From: Citrifermentans bremense R1
GTDB lineage: Bacteria > Desulfobacterota > Desulfuromonadia > Geobacterales > Geobacteraceae
DNA length: 64,000 nt
Assembly: GCF_000426865.1 (NCBI RefSeq)
Contig: NZ_AUGE01000007.1
Location: 62,001-126,000, forward strand
Direction: 5' to 3'
This document shows, one piece after another, positions 33,616-44,138 of the stretch. The translations under genes were made by a program, and so were the position numbers. How positions within the stretch are numbered: position 1 is the first letter of the stretch; the number at the start of each line of letters is the position of its first letter. The notes below the pieces were generated by a model. That model saw only the letters and a program-made list of their open reading frames with translations, did not search any database and was not told the origin of the DNA.

Positions 33616-34785
33616 TTGCGAAGCAATGCTGCCGAGACTCTGCTCCGCTGCGCGACGATACCGTCGTCAGAGCAGATCATCTCCGCCATCAAGAAAGTCA
33701 ACCCGACCCGGCTCTGCCTGTCAGAGGACGACAGGCAGCGGGGCTATGATCTTAAGAACCGATTGCAGAACCTGCTGCTGCAACATTACGGCGAGGCGTT
33801 CGAGCTTATCCCCCACCCTTGCAGCCCCGACGTGGTCCTCATCAAGCACCTGTTCCTCCCCAGCATCGACGCTTGCCATGCGAACCTGAACGCGCTTTCG
33901 CCGCAAGCGCTCGACTCTGTCCCGGATCCGGGGGGCTATGCCCGCGAAGTCAAGGGGAACATGACGAAGGTATCACGCAAAAAAATCGACCCGAATCAAC
34001 GCGCGGCTGCCCCGGCCGAGCAGGAGCTGGCCGGAATGCGGCTGAGTGCCAACTCCGACCTCAATGCTTTCTCCAAAGGGATCAGAATGCTCTTTGAAGA
34101 GATGGGAGCTTACCAGACCGCTATCGACACGCTCCAAGCGCAGACTGCTCGCGTACTGCAGGACAAATCGATTAGGGAACTTCTGGCACTCGCCTACCAT
34201 GGAAACGGGTCCTTGGCCGAGGCCGGTGCCGTATTCGACTCCATTCACCCCGCCGATCTTGGCAAGGATGCCCTCTACGCCTACGCGAGCCTCTCCTGCA
34301 TGAACGGGAATCACAACTTCGCTCTCAGGTTGGTGCACATGGCTGAAGAGAAGCCAGGTTTTATCGGTGGACTGGACGGTCTCAAAATTGAGATCGAGAA
34401 GGCGCTGAGTACCGAGGCGGAACCATTGCAGGACGAGGCAGCGGCGACGTTCGCCCGCGGCGACCTCGACCTGGCTCGAACCCTCGCGCAGGAAGCCCTT
34501 AAGTCCAGCAAAAACCTCCATAAGGCCCGCAGAATCGTTGCACTCACCGAATGTCTCCACCTGCAGTCGGAGATTTCCCGGCTGTGGCAGGCGGTGGAAC
34601 AGCAAGCCGACCGTAAATCCAGAATTCGGCTCCTGTCGAAGCTGCAAGAGATCGACACTCATAACGTCGGTAAAATTGAGGAGCAGCTGCAGAGCGAGAG
34701 GGATTCCGAACGCAAAGAAGAGATCGCAGAGCACCTTGCGGCCCTGCAACTTGCCCTGAAGGAGGAGCGTTGGCCCGACTGCTAG
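33616..34785 (+). CDS. TPR-like helical protein, unknown
   Basis: A 389-codon frame with no recognised family. From about residue 140 on it looks like tetratricopeptide-type helices (LLALAYHGNGSLAEAGAVF, YAYASLSCMNGNHNFALRLVHMAEE), followed by a charged coiled region. The start is unclear: the frame is open right back to the hemolysin III stop codon, 33616 is a TTG, and the first ATG is at 33961 with only GGGGAAC before it. The N-terminal 115 codons still look coding. It leads a run of unknown genes up to 35939. Confidence 0.55.
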   Translation: MRSNAAETLLRCATIPSSEQIISAIKKVNPTRLCLSEDDRQRGYDLKNRLQNLLLQHYGEAFELIPHPCSPDVVLIKHLFLPSIDACHANLNALSPQALDSVPDPGGYAREVKGNMTKVSRKKIDPNQRAAAPAEQELAGMRLSANSDLNAFSKGIRMLFEEMGAYQTAIDTLQAQTARVLQDKSIRELLALAYHGNGSLAEAGAVFDSIHPADLGKDALYAYASLSCMNGNHNFALRLVHMAEEKPGFIGGLDGLKIEIEKALSTEAEPLQDEAAATFARGDLDLARTLAQEALKSSKNLHKARRIVALTECLHLQSEISRLWQAVEQQADRKSRIRLLSKLQEIDTHNVGKIEEQLQSERDSERKEEIAEHLAALQLALKEERWPDC

Positions 34786-34853
34786 GACGAGATGATGTGG
34801 CTTTCATGCCGGCGTGACGCCGCTTACTGGCAGGTGCGATAGGAGATCCTGCC

Positions 34854-35477
34854 GTGACTGAGACAATCGACGCCGAGGTCGAAGCCACGATGAAAATAGA
34901 GGCTGAGGCGATGGATCTATGTCTGTCCGACACCCTTGAAGTTGATTTCAGGCGGGGAAATAGCCCCTTGACCCTTCACTGGATCACTGAACGTCACACC
35001 TGCCTCAAAAAGGATCCAGAAACCATCATCGTTATAGACCTGAAGGAGATGACAGCGTGGCGGCTGAAGTCGCAGTTGCTACCAGGGCTCGATTTTATAG
35101 ACTGCATCACCGAAACGAATCAATTTCTATTTCTTGATCTGGAAAGAGAAAGGTACTGCAGAGCAGTTTTGGACGGTGTTGATAGTAGATTCACCTCCAT
35201 ATTCAGCTTCCCACCCGACGCTTTCGACGGAGAGGACCTTTATTACGAAATCCTGTTTATGTCCGAAAGCAAGGAGTGCGAATATTATTTATCGCTTTCC
35301 GATCCCGAAGAACACTTGAGCCGCAGGGTAGCGAGGTTCTCCATCAACAACAGCAGGAACAACATGCATCGATGTTCCTTCCCGAGCAAGATGCTAGACA
35401 TCAAGCGCCTCGCAGATCCCGATTCTTTCGCCATTGCCACGGAGGACGAACTGATGCTGTGCAGCCGGAGCCTGTGA
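34854..35477 (+). CDS. Unknown protein, possible beta-propeller part 1
   Basis: A 207-residue protein starting at GTG with AGGAGATCCTGCC upstream. It has no signal peptide or transmembrane segment. Alternating beta-like segments (ETIIVIDLKEMTAWRL, NQFLFLDLERERYCRAVL, SFAIATEDELMLCSR) suggest a propeller or sandwich fold. I do not recognise it. The next frame begins in the same reading frame directly after its TGA stop and has a similar beta-rich character, so the two may once have been, or may still be, one protein. Confidence 0.6.
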   Translation: MTETIDAEVEATMKIEAEAMDLCLSDTLEVDFRRGNSPLTLHWITERHTCLKKDPETIIVIDLKEMTAWRLKSQLLPGLDFIDCITETNQFLFLDLERERYCRAVLDGVDSRFTSIFSFPPDAFDGEDLYYEILFMSESKECEYYLSLSDPEEHLSRRVARFSINNSRNNMHRCSFPSKMLDIKRLADPDSFAIATEDELMLCSRSL

Positions 35478-35489
35478 TTGTCAAACCGG

Positions 35490-35939
35490 ATGAAACTACA
35501 GGCGCGCATCCTTGCGGTCGATCGCCACAGCCAGGTTGTCTACCTGCTTCTCAATGGCTTGTTGACCACTCACCATTTCGACTTAAAGCCCATAGGCGGT
35601 TTCGCTGACGCATTAAGCATTTGGCTCTTTCCTCCCGAGGCCTTGTTCGGACTTAATCCTGAGACAGACACGGCCTTTTATCTCACCGCATCTGGAAAGG
35701 GGTTCTTTTACAACCTGGGCAGCAACATGCTAAGCGGTCTTGTCAGCACCTCGTCCGTAGTTTTCACAGCACCCCCCACTGCTGCGTTGTATTTCCTGGA
35801 ATATGACAGGTCTGCCGCTTCCATACGTCTTAGGGACATAAGCCACAGCCTTGGAACATTGTTGCAGTGGAGGGAAGTTTTCACTTCAGGGCAAGCATTT
35901 GAGGAATTCTCGAAACCGTTGGAGAAACTCTTTGAGTGA
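35490..35939 (+). CDS. Unknown protein, possible beta-propeller part 2
   Basis: A 149-residue protein if it starts at ATG 35490. The frame is the same as the preceding gene and is open from the TGA at 35475. The ribosome binding site is poor (only ACCGG), which weakens the case for separate initiation. Beta-rich segments such as ILAVDRHSQVVYLLLNGLL and TAALYFLEYDRSAASIRLRDI continue the style of the upstream protein. No family is recognised. Confidence 0.5.
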   Translation: MKLQARILAVDRHSQVVYLLLNGLLTTHHFDLKPIGGFADALSIWLFPPEALFGLNPETDTAFYLTASGKGFFYNLGSNMLSGLVSTSSVVFTAPPTAALYFLEYDRSAASIRLRDISHSLGTLLQWREVFTSGQAFEEFSKPLEKLFE

Positions 35940-35990
35940 GTAGACGTGGTGCAAGAGATGTGCGGTGCCTGAAAGACTTCGCCGGATCTG

Positions 35991-36761
35991 CTAAGACTTG
36001 CCCGTGAACGGCTGGACAAGAAGGTGAAACAGGGTCAACCTCGCCGGGTTGCGGAAGTCGTTCAATCCAATGGTCATCCCTTCATGTCCTTTCTCGGGTT
36101 GAGGCCGGTACGTTCCGCAAAGGCGGTCCCACCAGGGGAGGTTGAAGCCAAAGTTGCTGTTCGTTTCCCTGGGGATCACTGAATGATGCACACGGTGCAT
36201 GTCGGGGGTCACCACGAAGAGGCGCAAGTACTTGTCGACTGCGACCGGAATGGCGATGTTCCCATGGTTAAACTGGGAGGTTGCATTCAGTAGAATCTCA
36301 AAGACGACAACCGCCAGGACCGGTGCCCCAATCAGAGCTACGGCGGCCATTTTGATGCCGAGAGAAATGACGATTTCGAAGGGATGAAAACGGTTTCCGG
36401 TGGTCACATCAATGTCGAGGTCGGTGTGATGCATCCTGTGGAGGCACCAGAATACCGGGACGAAGTGGAAAAGCACGTGCTGGAGGTAGATGACGAAATC
36501 AAGCGCGATGATGGATAGGAGAACCTTCAGCCAATAGGGCAACCCTCCCGGTTGGTGGGTCATTACGGCCATGCCGACCGGGAGCAGCGGCAGGATAATG
36601 CGGGCAAAGGCGGTGTCGACGGCTACTATTGCGAGGTTGGTAAACCAGCGCCTTCTTTTGCTGTCTGTAAGCACGCGACGAGGCGCCAGGATTTCCCAGG
36701 CGGCCACGACAGCTAAGGTACCCAGGAAAAAGGCCAGGCGTATGATGTCTGCGTTCGCCAT
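35991..36761 (-). CDS. Sterol desaturase/fatty acid hydroxylase family protein
   Basis: A 256-residue integral membrane di-iron enzyme of the fatty acid hydroxylase superfamily. The histidine boxes are complete: QHVLFH, HRMHH, NRFHPFE and MHRVHH. It should hydroxylate or desaturate a lipid using O2, which is notable in a lineage regarded as anaerobic; the substrate is unknown. ATG 36761 follows GGGGAAGGGATAACCGGC. The J-domain gene ends five bases upstream, so the two form an operon. Confidence 0.9.
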   Translation of the reverse strand: MANADIIRLAFFLGTLAVVAAWEILAPRRVLTDSKRRRWFTNLAIVAVDTAFARIILPLLPVGMAVMTHQPGGLPYWLKVLLSIIALDFVIYLQHVLFHFVPVFWCLHRMHHTDLDIDVTTGNRFHPFEIVISLGIKMAAVALIGAPVLAVVVFEILLNATSQFNHGNIAIPVAVDKYLRLFVVTPDMHRVHHSVIPRETNSNFGFNLPWWDRLCGTYRPQPEKGHEGMTIGLNDFRNPARLTLFHLLVQPFTGKS

Positions 36762-36766
36762 GCCGG

Positions 36767-37057
36767 TTATCCCTTCCCCCACATGGCGGCGTCCATGAAC
36801 TGCTGCCGGAGGCGTTCTTCCGGGTTCTGTTCGTAGAACTCCTCTTCTGTGAAGGAAAACTGGTACTCGGTGATGTAGTCCTGTAGCACCTTGTTGGCGG
36901 CGTTCACCTTTCGGATAGCATCGGGGTCACCTGAGCTCCCGAGGTCCGGATGATGGCGTTTTACCAACTCCCGATGCCGAGCCTTGATCTCCGCTAGGGT
37001 AGCTCGTTCACCCAGCCCTAGGATCCTCAACGCTTCCTGCAGATCGGCGTAGATCAT
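36767..37057 (-). CDS. Short J-domain protein
   Basis: A 96-residue protein that is essentially one J domain. It has the helix II-III loop signature His36-Pro37-Asp38 (KRHHPDLG) needed to stimulate Hsp70 (DnaK) ATPase. There is no Gly/Phe or zinc-finger region, so it is a class C J protein with a specialised client. GAGGTGATACG precedes the ATG. Its position five bases ahead of the membrane hydroxylase gene suggests it may help assemble that enzyme (inference). Confidence 0.88.
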   Translation of the reverse strand: MIYADLQEALRILGLGERATLAEIKARHRELVKRHHPDLGSSGDPDAIRKVNAANKVLQDYITEYQFSFTEEEFYEQNPEERLRQQFMDAAMWGKG

Positions 37058-37136
37058 CGTATCACCTCAGCGCACGTTCGAGCGGTCCTCAACTCCCATC
37101 AACACACGGTATCGCAAGTCAAAGAGACCACGCTGT

Positions 37137-37517
37137 CTACTCAAGCGTCTTCACATCAACGACAAAGTACTCGGACTCTCCAAAGCAGGTGGTGGGAATG
37201 CCCTTATGTTGCTCGTAGGTAAGCGACACCTTTTTGCCCAGCGATGAATTGAGTTTTGAGACCACAGCCTTGTCACGAACAGAGAAGAGGAACCTTTCCG
37301 GAATCGCACCAGGGACCGGCAGCATCTGCAGTTCACCTTCCCACGTCTTGCACACCCACCCCTTCTCGGAAAATTTCTGAACGTACCCGACCCTGTCACC
37401 CTTCGAGAAGTTCCAGTGAAGCGCCGCATAAACATACGCCACGGCAAGAACGATAACGGCAATGAATACTCCCACCAGTACCTTAATGGCTTTGTTTCCG
37501 ATTTCAGCAGCAGTCAC
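37137..37517 (-). CDS. Small membrane-anchored protein, unknown
   Basis: A 126-residue protein starting at GTG with ACGGAGGGAAAA upstream. One transmembrane helix lies at about 11-33 (AIKVLVGVFIAVIVLAVAYV); the remaining ~90 residues are soluble with two cysteines (GWVCKTWEGEL, PTTCFGESEYFV). I recall close relatives in many proteobacteria, some misnamed 6-phosphogluconate dehydrogenase, so the function is unknown. It is upstream of the J-domain gene on the same strand with a 79-base gap. Confidence 0.75.
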   Translation of the reverse strand: MTAAEIGNKAIKVLVGVFIAVIVLAVAYVYAALHWNFSKGDRVGYVQKFSEKGWVCKTWEGELQMLPVPGAIPERFLFSVRDKAVVSKLNSSLGKKVSLTYEQHKGIPTTCFGESEYFVVDVKTLE

Positions 37518-37673
37518 TTTTCCCTCCGTTAATTCAGCTTAAGATCGATTAAAATACCCTGCCTGCCCCCCGCTGCGCGGCGCGTCTCCGCACTGAGAGG
37601 GCGTCTCTGTGCAATGTTACCAGATCGGTATGCAAATTTGTTAATTCCTGACGAAATTAAGCAAATCCCAGAT

Positions 37674-37881
37674 GGAAATAGCCTATTTCCATCTGAGAAT
37701 AGCTTATTTCCAATTCGGAATAGCATATTTCCATTTGGGAATAGCTTATTTCGATTTGGAAATAGCTTATTTTGTCGCCGGAATAGTTAAATCGATTTCA
37801 CAATAGCTTATTTTGTTCGCCGGAATAGTTAAATCGATTCGGGAATAGCAAAATTGACACATGAATAGTCAAAACCGAAAT
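37674..37881. repeat. AT-rich ~21-bp tandem repeat array, 10 units
   Basis: Ten head-to-tail units of 19-22 bases (most are 21), each opening with (G)GAATAG or a close variant. Units 1-5 read GGAATAGC then TTATTTC or close variants, and unit 1 contains the near-palindrome GGAAATA-GCC-TATTTCC. Units 5-6 and 7-8 repeat as a 42-base pair (TTATTTTG ... CGCC followed by AATAGTTAAATCGATT). It lies between the terminator of the nuo operon and a GTG-start gene, with no coding capacity. Confidence 0.85.
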
Positions 37882-37967
37882 GGAAATTGCACAAACGCTT
37901 TCGGCATTGTGCAATTTCAAATTGGCTTTGAATAATCAGGGTCAGACCGGCAGGGAGTGGAAAACGC

Positions 37968-37999
37968 AGAGAGGGCACCCGTTGCCGGGTGCCCTCTCT
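37968..37999 (-). terminator. Terminator of the nuo operon
   Basis: AGAGAGGGCACCCG and CGGGTGCCCTCTCT form a perfect hairpin about 25 bases after the nuoN stop codon on the minus strand, with GTTTT a few bases beyond. Confidence 0.85.
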
Positions 38000-38023
38000 G
38001 ATCTTGATTGTTGTCTACCTGTC

Positions 38024-39478
38024 TTAGAACAGTACTGCCTTCTGCGCCAGTGCGAGGACGGTGCCCGGAACCACGCCGAGTGCCAGGGTCGCGCCTACCG
38101 AAAGGAGGAGGCAGAGGGCGATGGCCGGGGTAGCGCCTGCCCAGTCGAACTCTTCGGTCGGATCCTTCATGTACATGAACACCATCACGCGGAGGTAGTA
38201 GTACAGGGAGGCTGCGGAGTTAAGCACGCCGATGATGGCCAACCAGAGGTAGCCGGACTTGATGGCTGCGGAGAATAGGTAGAACTTCCCGATGAAGCCT
38301 GCGGTCGGCGGTATGCCGGCCAAGGAGAACAGGAAGATGGAGAGGATGGCGGCCAGAAGCGGCTTCTTGTGGCCGAAACCTGCCAGATCCTGAACGTTGC
38401 CGTTGGACTCGCCCTTCTTGCCGATCAGGACCACGACGGCGAAGGCGCCGATGTTCATGAACGCATAGGAGAGCATGTAGAAGAGGATGCCTGCCGCGCC
38501 TTCCGCGTTGGTGGCGGTGAAACCGACCAGTGCGTAACCTGCGTGGGCGATGGAGGAGTAAGCCAGCATTCTCTTCACGTTGTCCTGGGACAGAGCGATG
38601 ATGTTACCGACGGTCATGGTGAGGACTGCCAGGATCCAGAGGAGCTGGCCCCACTCAGCTTTGAGCATCGGGAAGGCGAAGATCATCACCCTTAGGAAGG
38701 CGGCGAAGCCGGCTGCCTTGGGGCCTGCGGACATGAACGCGGTGACCGGGGTCGGAGCGCCCTGGTAGACGTCCGGGGTCCACATATGGAACGGTGCAGC
38801 TGCAACCTTGAAGCTGAAGCCTGTGGCGATGAGCAGCATGCCGACCACGAAGAGCGGGTTGCTCGCCACACTGGGGTTCCCCATGACGAAAGCAGAGATG
38901 GCCTGGATCTTGGTGCTCCCGGTGGCGCCGTAGGTGAGCGCCATGCCGTAGAGCAGGAAGCCGGTGGAGAAGGCGCCAAGGAGGAAGTACTTGAGGCCCG
39001 CTTCGTTCGACTTCACGCTGGCGCGGTTGAAGCCGGCCAGGACGTACAGGCAGATGGAGAGCAGCTCGAGACCGAGGAAGATCACCATCATGTCGGTCCC
39101 GGCAGCCATCAGCATCATGCCGACGGTGGCGAAAAGGATTAGGGGGTAGAGTTCGCCCTGGTTGCACTCTTCCTGGGCCATGTACCTGTCCGAGATCAGG
39201 ACGGCAAGACCGGCGGAGACCAGGAAGATGATCTTGAAGAAGGTGGCGAAGTTGTCCTGCACCACGGCGCCGTTGAACGCTGATACCGACGGCCCCCACC
39301 CGTTGACCACGCTTGCCGCGGTAACTGCGAGGCCGATGATGCTCAAGTAACCAAGGTAGGCCTTGTTGTTGCCCGGCACGAAGACGTTGACGAGCAGCAG
39401 TACCATGGCGATGCATGAGAGTAGGATCTCAGGCATGACCACTGCCAGGTTTATGGCCGGCATAGCAATTGTTTCCAT
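38024..39478 (-). CDS. nuoN: NADH-quinone oxidoreductase subunit N
   Basis: A 484-residue antiporter-like membrane subunit of complex I with about 14 helices. Its proton-channel residues lie in family segments such as LGLELLSICLYVLAGF, the discontinuous helix around AAPFHMWTPDVYQGAPTPV, and LAYSSIAHAGYALVG. It is the last gene of the 14-gene nuo operon. ACGGAGGATTATAG precedes the start. The perfect hairpin at 37968 ends the operon after it. Confidence 0.96.
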   Translation of the reverse strand: METIAMPAINLAVVMPEILLSCIAMVLLLVNVFVPGNNKAYLGYLSIIGLAVTAASVVNGWGPSVSAFNGAVVQDNFATFFKIIFLVSAGLAVLISDRYMAQEECNQGELYPLILFATVGMMLMAAGTDMMVIFLGLELLSICLYVLAGFNRASVKSNEAGLKYFLLGAFSTGFLLYGMALTYGATGSTKIQAISAFVMGNPSVASNPLFVVGMLLIATGFSFKVAAAPFHMWTPDVYQGAPTPVTAFMSAGPKAAGFAAFLRVMIFAFPMLKAEWGQLLWILAVLTMTVGNIIALSQDNVKRMLAYSSIAHAGYALVGFTATNAEGAAGILFYMLSYAFMNIGAFAVVVLIGKKGESNGNVQDLAGFGHKKPLLAAILSIFLFSLAGIPPTAGFIGKFYLFSAAIKSGYLWLAIIGVLNSAASLYYYLRVMVFMYMKDPTEEFDWAGATPAIALCLLLSVGATLALGVVPGTVLALAQKAVLF

Positions 39479-39510
39479 CTATAATCCTCCGTCAGCTAGT
39501 TCTAAGCGGT

Positions 39511-41118
39511 CTATTTTACTTCTTGGGTTGCGGGGAGAGCCGGATGCCCTTCGGGAAGGCCCGGAACTGCTACGTGCCCTGCCGGAAGCTGCGGCGCGGC
39601 CGGTGCTGCTACTTGTGCCACCTGCTTCTGCACCTTGGTGTGCGCGATCAGTTTATCGATCGACGGAGCCATGGAGTCGATAATGGGGCGCGGGTAGACG
39701 CCCAGGAAGAAGATGAGGAACAGAAGCGGAAGCATGATCGCTACTTCCCTTGCGTTCAGGTCCTTCAGAGTCTGGTTTTTCGGGTTCTTCAGCTCGCCGA
39801 ACATGACCCTCTGGAACATCCAGAGCATGTACACGGCGGAAAGGATGACGCCGGAGGTGGCGATGATCGCATACCAGCGGAGGCTGCTCTCGAAGGAGCC
39901 CAGGAGCACCAGGAACTCGCCGACGAAACCGTTGGTCCCCGGCAGGCCGATGGAGGAGAAGGTGACGATCATGAACATGGTGGCGAAAACGGGCATCTGC
40001 TTGGCGAGGCCACCGAAGTCGGAGATCTGACGAGTATGACGGCGCTCGTAGATGAATCCGACGATAAGGAACAATGCGCCGGTGGAAACGCCGTGGTTGA
40101 GCATCTGCAGCATGCCGCCGGTGACACCCTGGGTGTTGAGGGCGTAGAGGCCGAGCATGACGAAGCCCAGGTGCGCCACGGAAGAGTAGGCGACCAGCTT
40201 CTTGACGTCCTGCTGTACCATCGCGACCAGCGAGGCGTAGATGATGCCGATGACGGACAGGGTTGCGATGAGCGGGGTGAACTGCGCGCTTGCTTCAGGG
40301 AAGAGCGGCATGGCGAAGCGGACGTAACCGTAGGTACCGCATTTCAGCATGACGGCGGCCAGGATGACGGAGCCTGCGGTCGGCGCCTCGGTATGTGCGT
40401 CAGGCAACCAGGTGTGCAGCGGGAACATCGGGACCTTGATGGCGAAGGCCAGTGCGAAGGCCAGGAACATCCACATCTGGGTGGTCGGGTCGAGGTTCAG
40501 TTCCCAGAAGCGGATGATGCTGAAGTCGCCGCCGCCCGCCTTGAAGTAAAGGGAGATCAATGCGACCAGCATGAGGAGCGAACCGACCGCGGTGTAGATG
40601 AAGAACTTGACTGCAGCGTAGATCCTGTTCTTGCCGCCCCAGATACCGATCATGAAGTACATCGGGATCAGCATCACTTCCCAGTAGATGTAGAAGAGGA
40701 AGAGGTCGAGCGAAATAAAGGTTCCGATCATGCCTACTTCGAGCAGCAGGAGGCAGATCATGTACTCCTTCACCTTCTCTTCAACCGCCGTGTAGGTGGA
40801 GAGGATGGAGATCGGCATGATGAAGGTGGTGAGGATGACGAGCCAGAGGCTGATGCCGTCGATGCCCAGATGGTAGCTCATCTGGAAGGGGCCGGCTGCG
40901 ATCCAGGGCACGTTCTCGATGAACTGGAAGCCGCCGATGTCGGTCCCAGGCGCGTTGTACCCCGTGATCAGAGGCAGCGAGAGGACGAACGTCACCACCG
41001 TCACCGCCATGGCAACGGTACGGAGCACGCCGTGGCTGTTCTTGTTCACAAAGAGGAGGAGAATCGCCCCGATCAGCGGTGTGAAGGTTAATATGCTCAG
41101 TAACGGTAGCTGGTTCAT
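39511..41118 (-). CDS. nuoM: NADH-quinone oxidoreductase subunit M
   Basis: A 535-residue antiporter-like complex I subunit. Key segments are YIYWEVMLIPMYFMIG with the channel Glu, FPLHTWLPDAHTEAPTAGSV at the broken helix, and LVAYSSVAHLGFVMLG with the conserved Lys/His region. The C-terminal ~35 residues are Ala/Pro-rich and extend beyond the usual end, probably a flexible tail. AAAAGGAGCAGAGTAA precedes the ATG. It lies 32 bases from nuoN. Confidence 0.96.
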   Translation of the reverse strand: MNQLPLLSILTFTPLIGAILLLFVNKNSHGVLRTVAMAVTVVTFVLSLPLITGYNAPGTDIGGFQFIENVPWIAAGPFQMSYHLGIDGISLWLVILTTFIMPISILSTYTAVEEKVKEYMICLLLLEVGMIGTFISLDLFLFYIYWEVMLIPMYFMIGIWGGKNRIYAAVKFFIYTAVGSLLMLVALISLYFKAGGGDFSIIRFWELNLDPTTQMWMFLAFALAFAIKVPMFPLHTWLPDAHTEAPTAGSVILAAVMLKCGTYGYVRFAMPLFPEASAQFTPLIATLSVIGIIYASLVAMVQQDVKKLVAYSSVAHLGFVMLGLYALNTQGVTGGMLQMLNHGVSTGALFLIVGFIYERRHTRQISDFGGLAKQMPVFATMFMIVTFSSIGLPGTNGFVGEFLVLLGSFESSLRWYAIIATSGVILSAVYMLWMFQRVMFGELKNPKNQTLKDLNAREVAIMLPLLFLIFFLGVYPRPIIDSMAPSIDKLIAHTKVQKQVAQVAAPAAPQLPAGHVAVPGLPEGHPALPATQEVK

Positions 41119-41167
41119 TTACTCTGCTCCTTTTACTTACAGGTCAAAATTATCTTAAGTCTGAATC

Positions 41168-43171
<2,004 letters not shown>

Positions 43172-43210
43172 CCCTGACTCCTTTATATCTATAGTTCTTG
43201 AATTTCTTCA

Positions 43211-43280
43211 GCGGAGCGGCTCAGAAAGCCGCGATCTAATCACATCTGCAACCAATCGCGGCGGAAACGCCGCTCCTACA
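43211..43280. repeat. Inverted REP pair (BIME-like) between nuoL and nuoK
   Basis: Two ~26-base units face each other: GCGGAGCGGC-TCAGAAA-GCCGCGAT at 43211 and, on the other strand, GTAGGAGCGGC-GTTTCC-GCCGCGAT at 43254-43279. Each folds into its own hairpin. The GTAGGAGCGGC core resembles REP elements known in other proteobacteria. Confidence 0.75.
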
Positions 43281-43300
43281 ACGCTCGGGCAACTTTCGCC

Positions 43301-43603
43301 CTAGAGCTTCATCAGGTTGACGTCTTCGACGTCGATCGACTCGCGGTTCTTGAAGAAGGCGATCATGAGGGCGAGGCCTACGGCTGCCTCGGCGGCGGCG
43401 ACGGTCATGACGAAGAAGACGAAGACCTGGCCGTCGATGTTCCCCAGGTGCCTGGAGAAGGCGATGAAGGTGAGGTTCACCGCGTTCAGCATCATCTCGA
43501 TGCACATGAAGATGACGATGGCGTTTCTCCTCGTCAGGACGCCGATGGTCCCGATGGAAAAGAGAATGGCCGAGAGTATCAGGTAGTTTTCGATCGCTAG
43601 CAT
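43301..43603 (-). CDS. nuoK: NADH-quinone oxidoreductase subunit K
   Basis: A 100-residue, three-helix membrane subunit of complex I. The conserved glutamates of the E-channel are in [12 protein letters not shown] and [11 protein letters not shown], as in other NuoK proteins. ACAGAAGGGGTACTGAC precedes the ATG. It is 21 bases downstream of nuoJ. Confidence 0.96.
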   Translation of the reverse strand: MLAIENYLILSAILFSIGTIGVLTRRNAIVIFMCIEMMLNAVNLTFIAFSRHLGNIDGQVFVFFVMTVAAAEAAVGLALMIAFFKNRESIDVEDVNLMKL

Positions 43604-43624
43604 GTCAGTACCCCTTCTGTAGCG

Positions 43625-44128
43625 TTAAATTTTCTTTTTGGCCAGGATCACTGCGCCGACGATCGCGGCCAGAAGCAGCACCGAGGTGATCTCGAACGGG
43701 AGCAGGAAGTCGGTGAAGAGTGCCTTGCCGATCAGCTCGACGTGGCCGACGCTGATGATCTGCGCCTTGTCCATGGTGCCGGTCGCGCCGGTCATGGAAC
43801 CCTTGGAGAGGAACCAGACGGTCTGGAACAGCGCGAACAGTCCCAAGACGCTGCCCGCGAACACCGCATGGCTGCCGCGCTTGCCGCTCTCCGCCTTCAC
43901 GTTTAGGAGCATGATGACGAAGATGATCAGAACCATGATGGCCCCGGCGTACACGATCACCTGGGTGGCCGCCATGAAGGGGGCATCCAGCATGACGTAG
44001 AAGGTCGCCAGGCAGAAGAAGGTCATCACCAGCGAAAGGGCGCTGTTGATCGGGTTTTTGCAGGTGACCACCAGGATGCTGGAAATAACGGCCACCGCAG
44101 CCACGACGAGAAAGAAGATGGATTCCAT
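43625..44128 (-). CDS. nuoJ: NADH-quinone oxidoreductase subunit J
   Basis: A 167-residue membrane subunit of complex I with five helices. The helix-3 region VIVYAGAIMVLIIFVIMLL, which contains the pi-bulge involved in coupling, is well conserved. AAAGGAGCAGCA precedes the ATG. It lies ten bases after nuoI. Confidence 0.96.
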   Translation of the reverse strand: MESIFFLVVAAVAVISSILVVTCKNPINSALSLVMTFFCLATFYVMLDAPFMAATQVIVYAGAIMVLIIFVIMLLNVKAESGKRGSHAVFAGSVLGLFALFQTVWFLSKGSMTGATGTMDKAQIISVGHVELIGKALFTDFLLPFEITSVLLLAAIVGAVILAKKKI

Positions 44129-44138
44129 TGCTGCTCCT

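Noticed and set aside
35475-35477. Selenocysteine codon at the in-frame TGA
   Set aside because: No clear SECIS-type stem-loop directly follows, and the flanking residues match no known selenoprotein; kept only as an alternative.
37674-37881. CRISPR array
   Set aside because: Units follow each other without unique spacers, and no cas genes are present.
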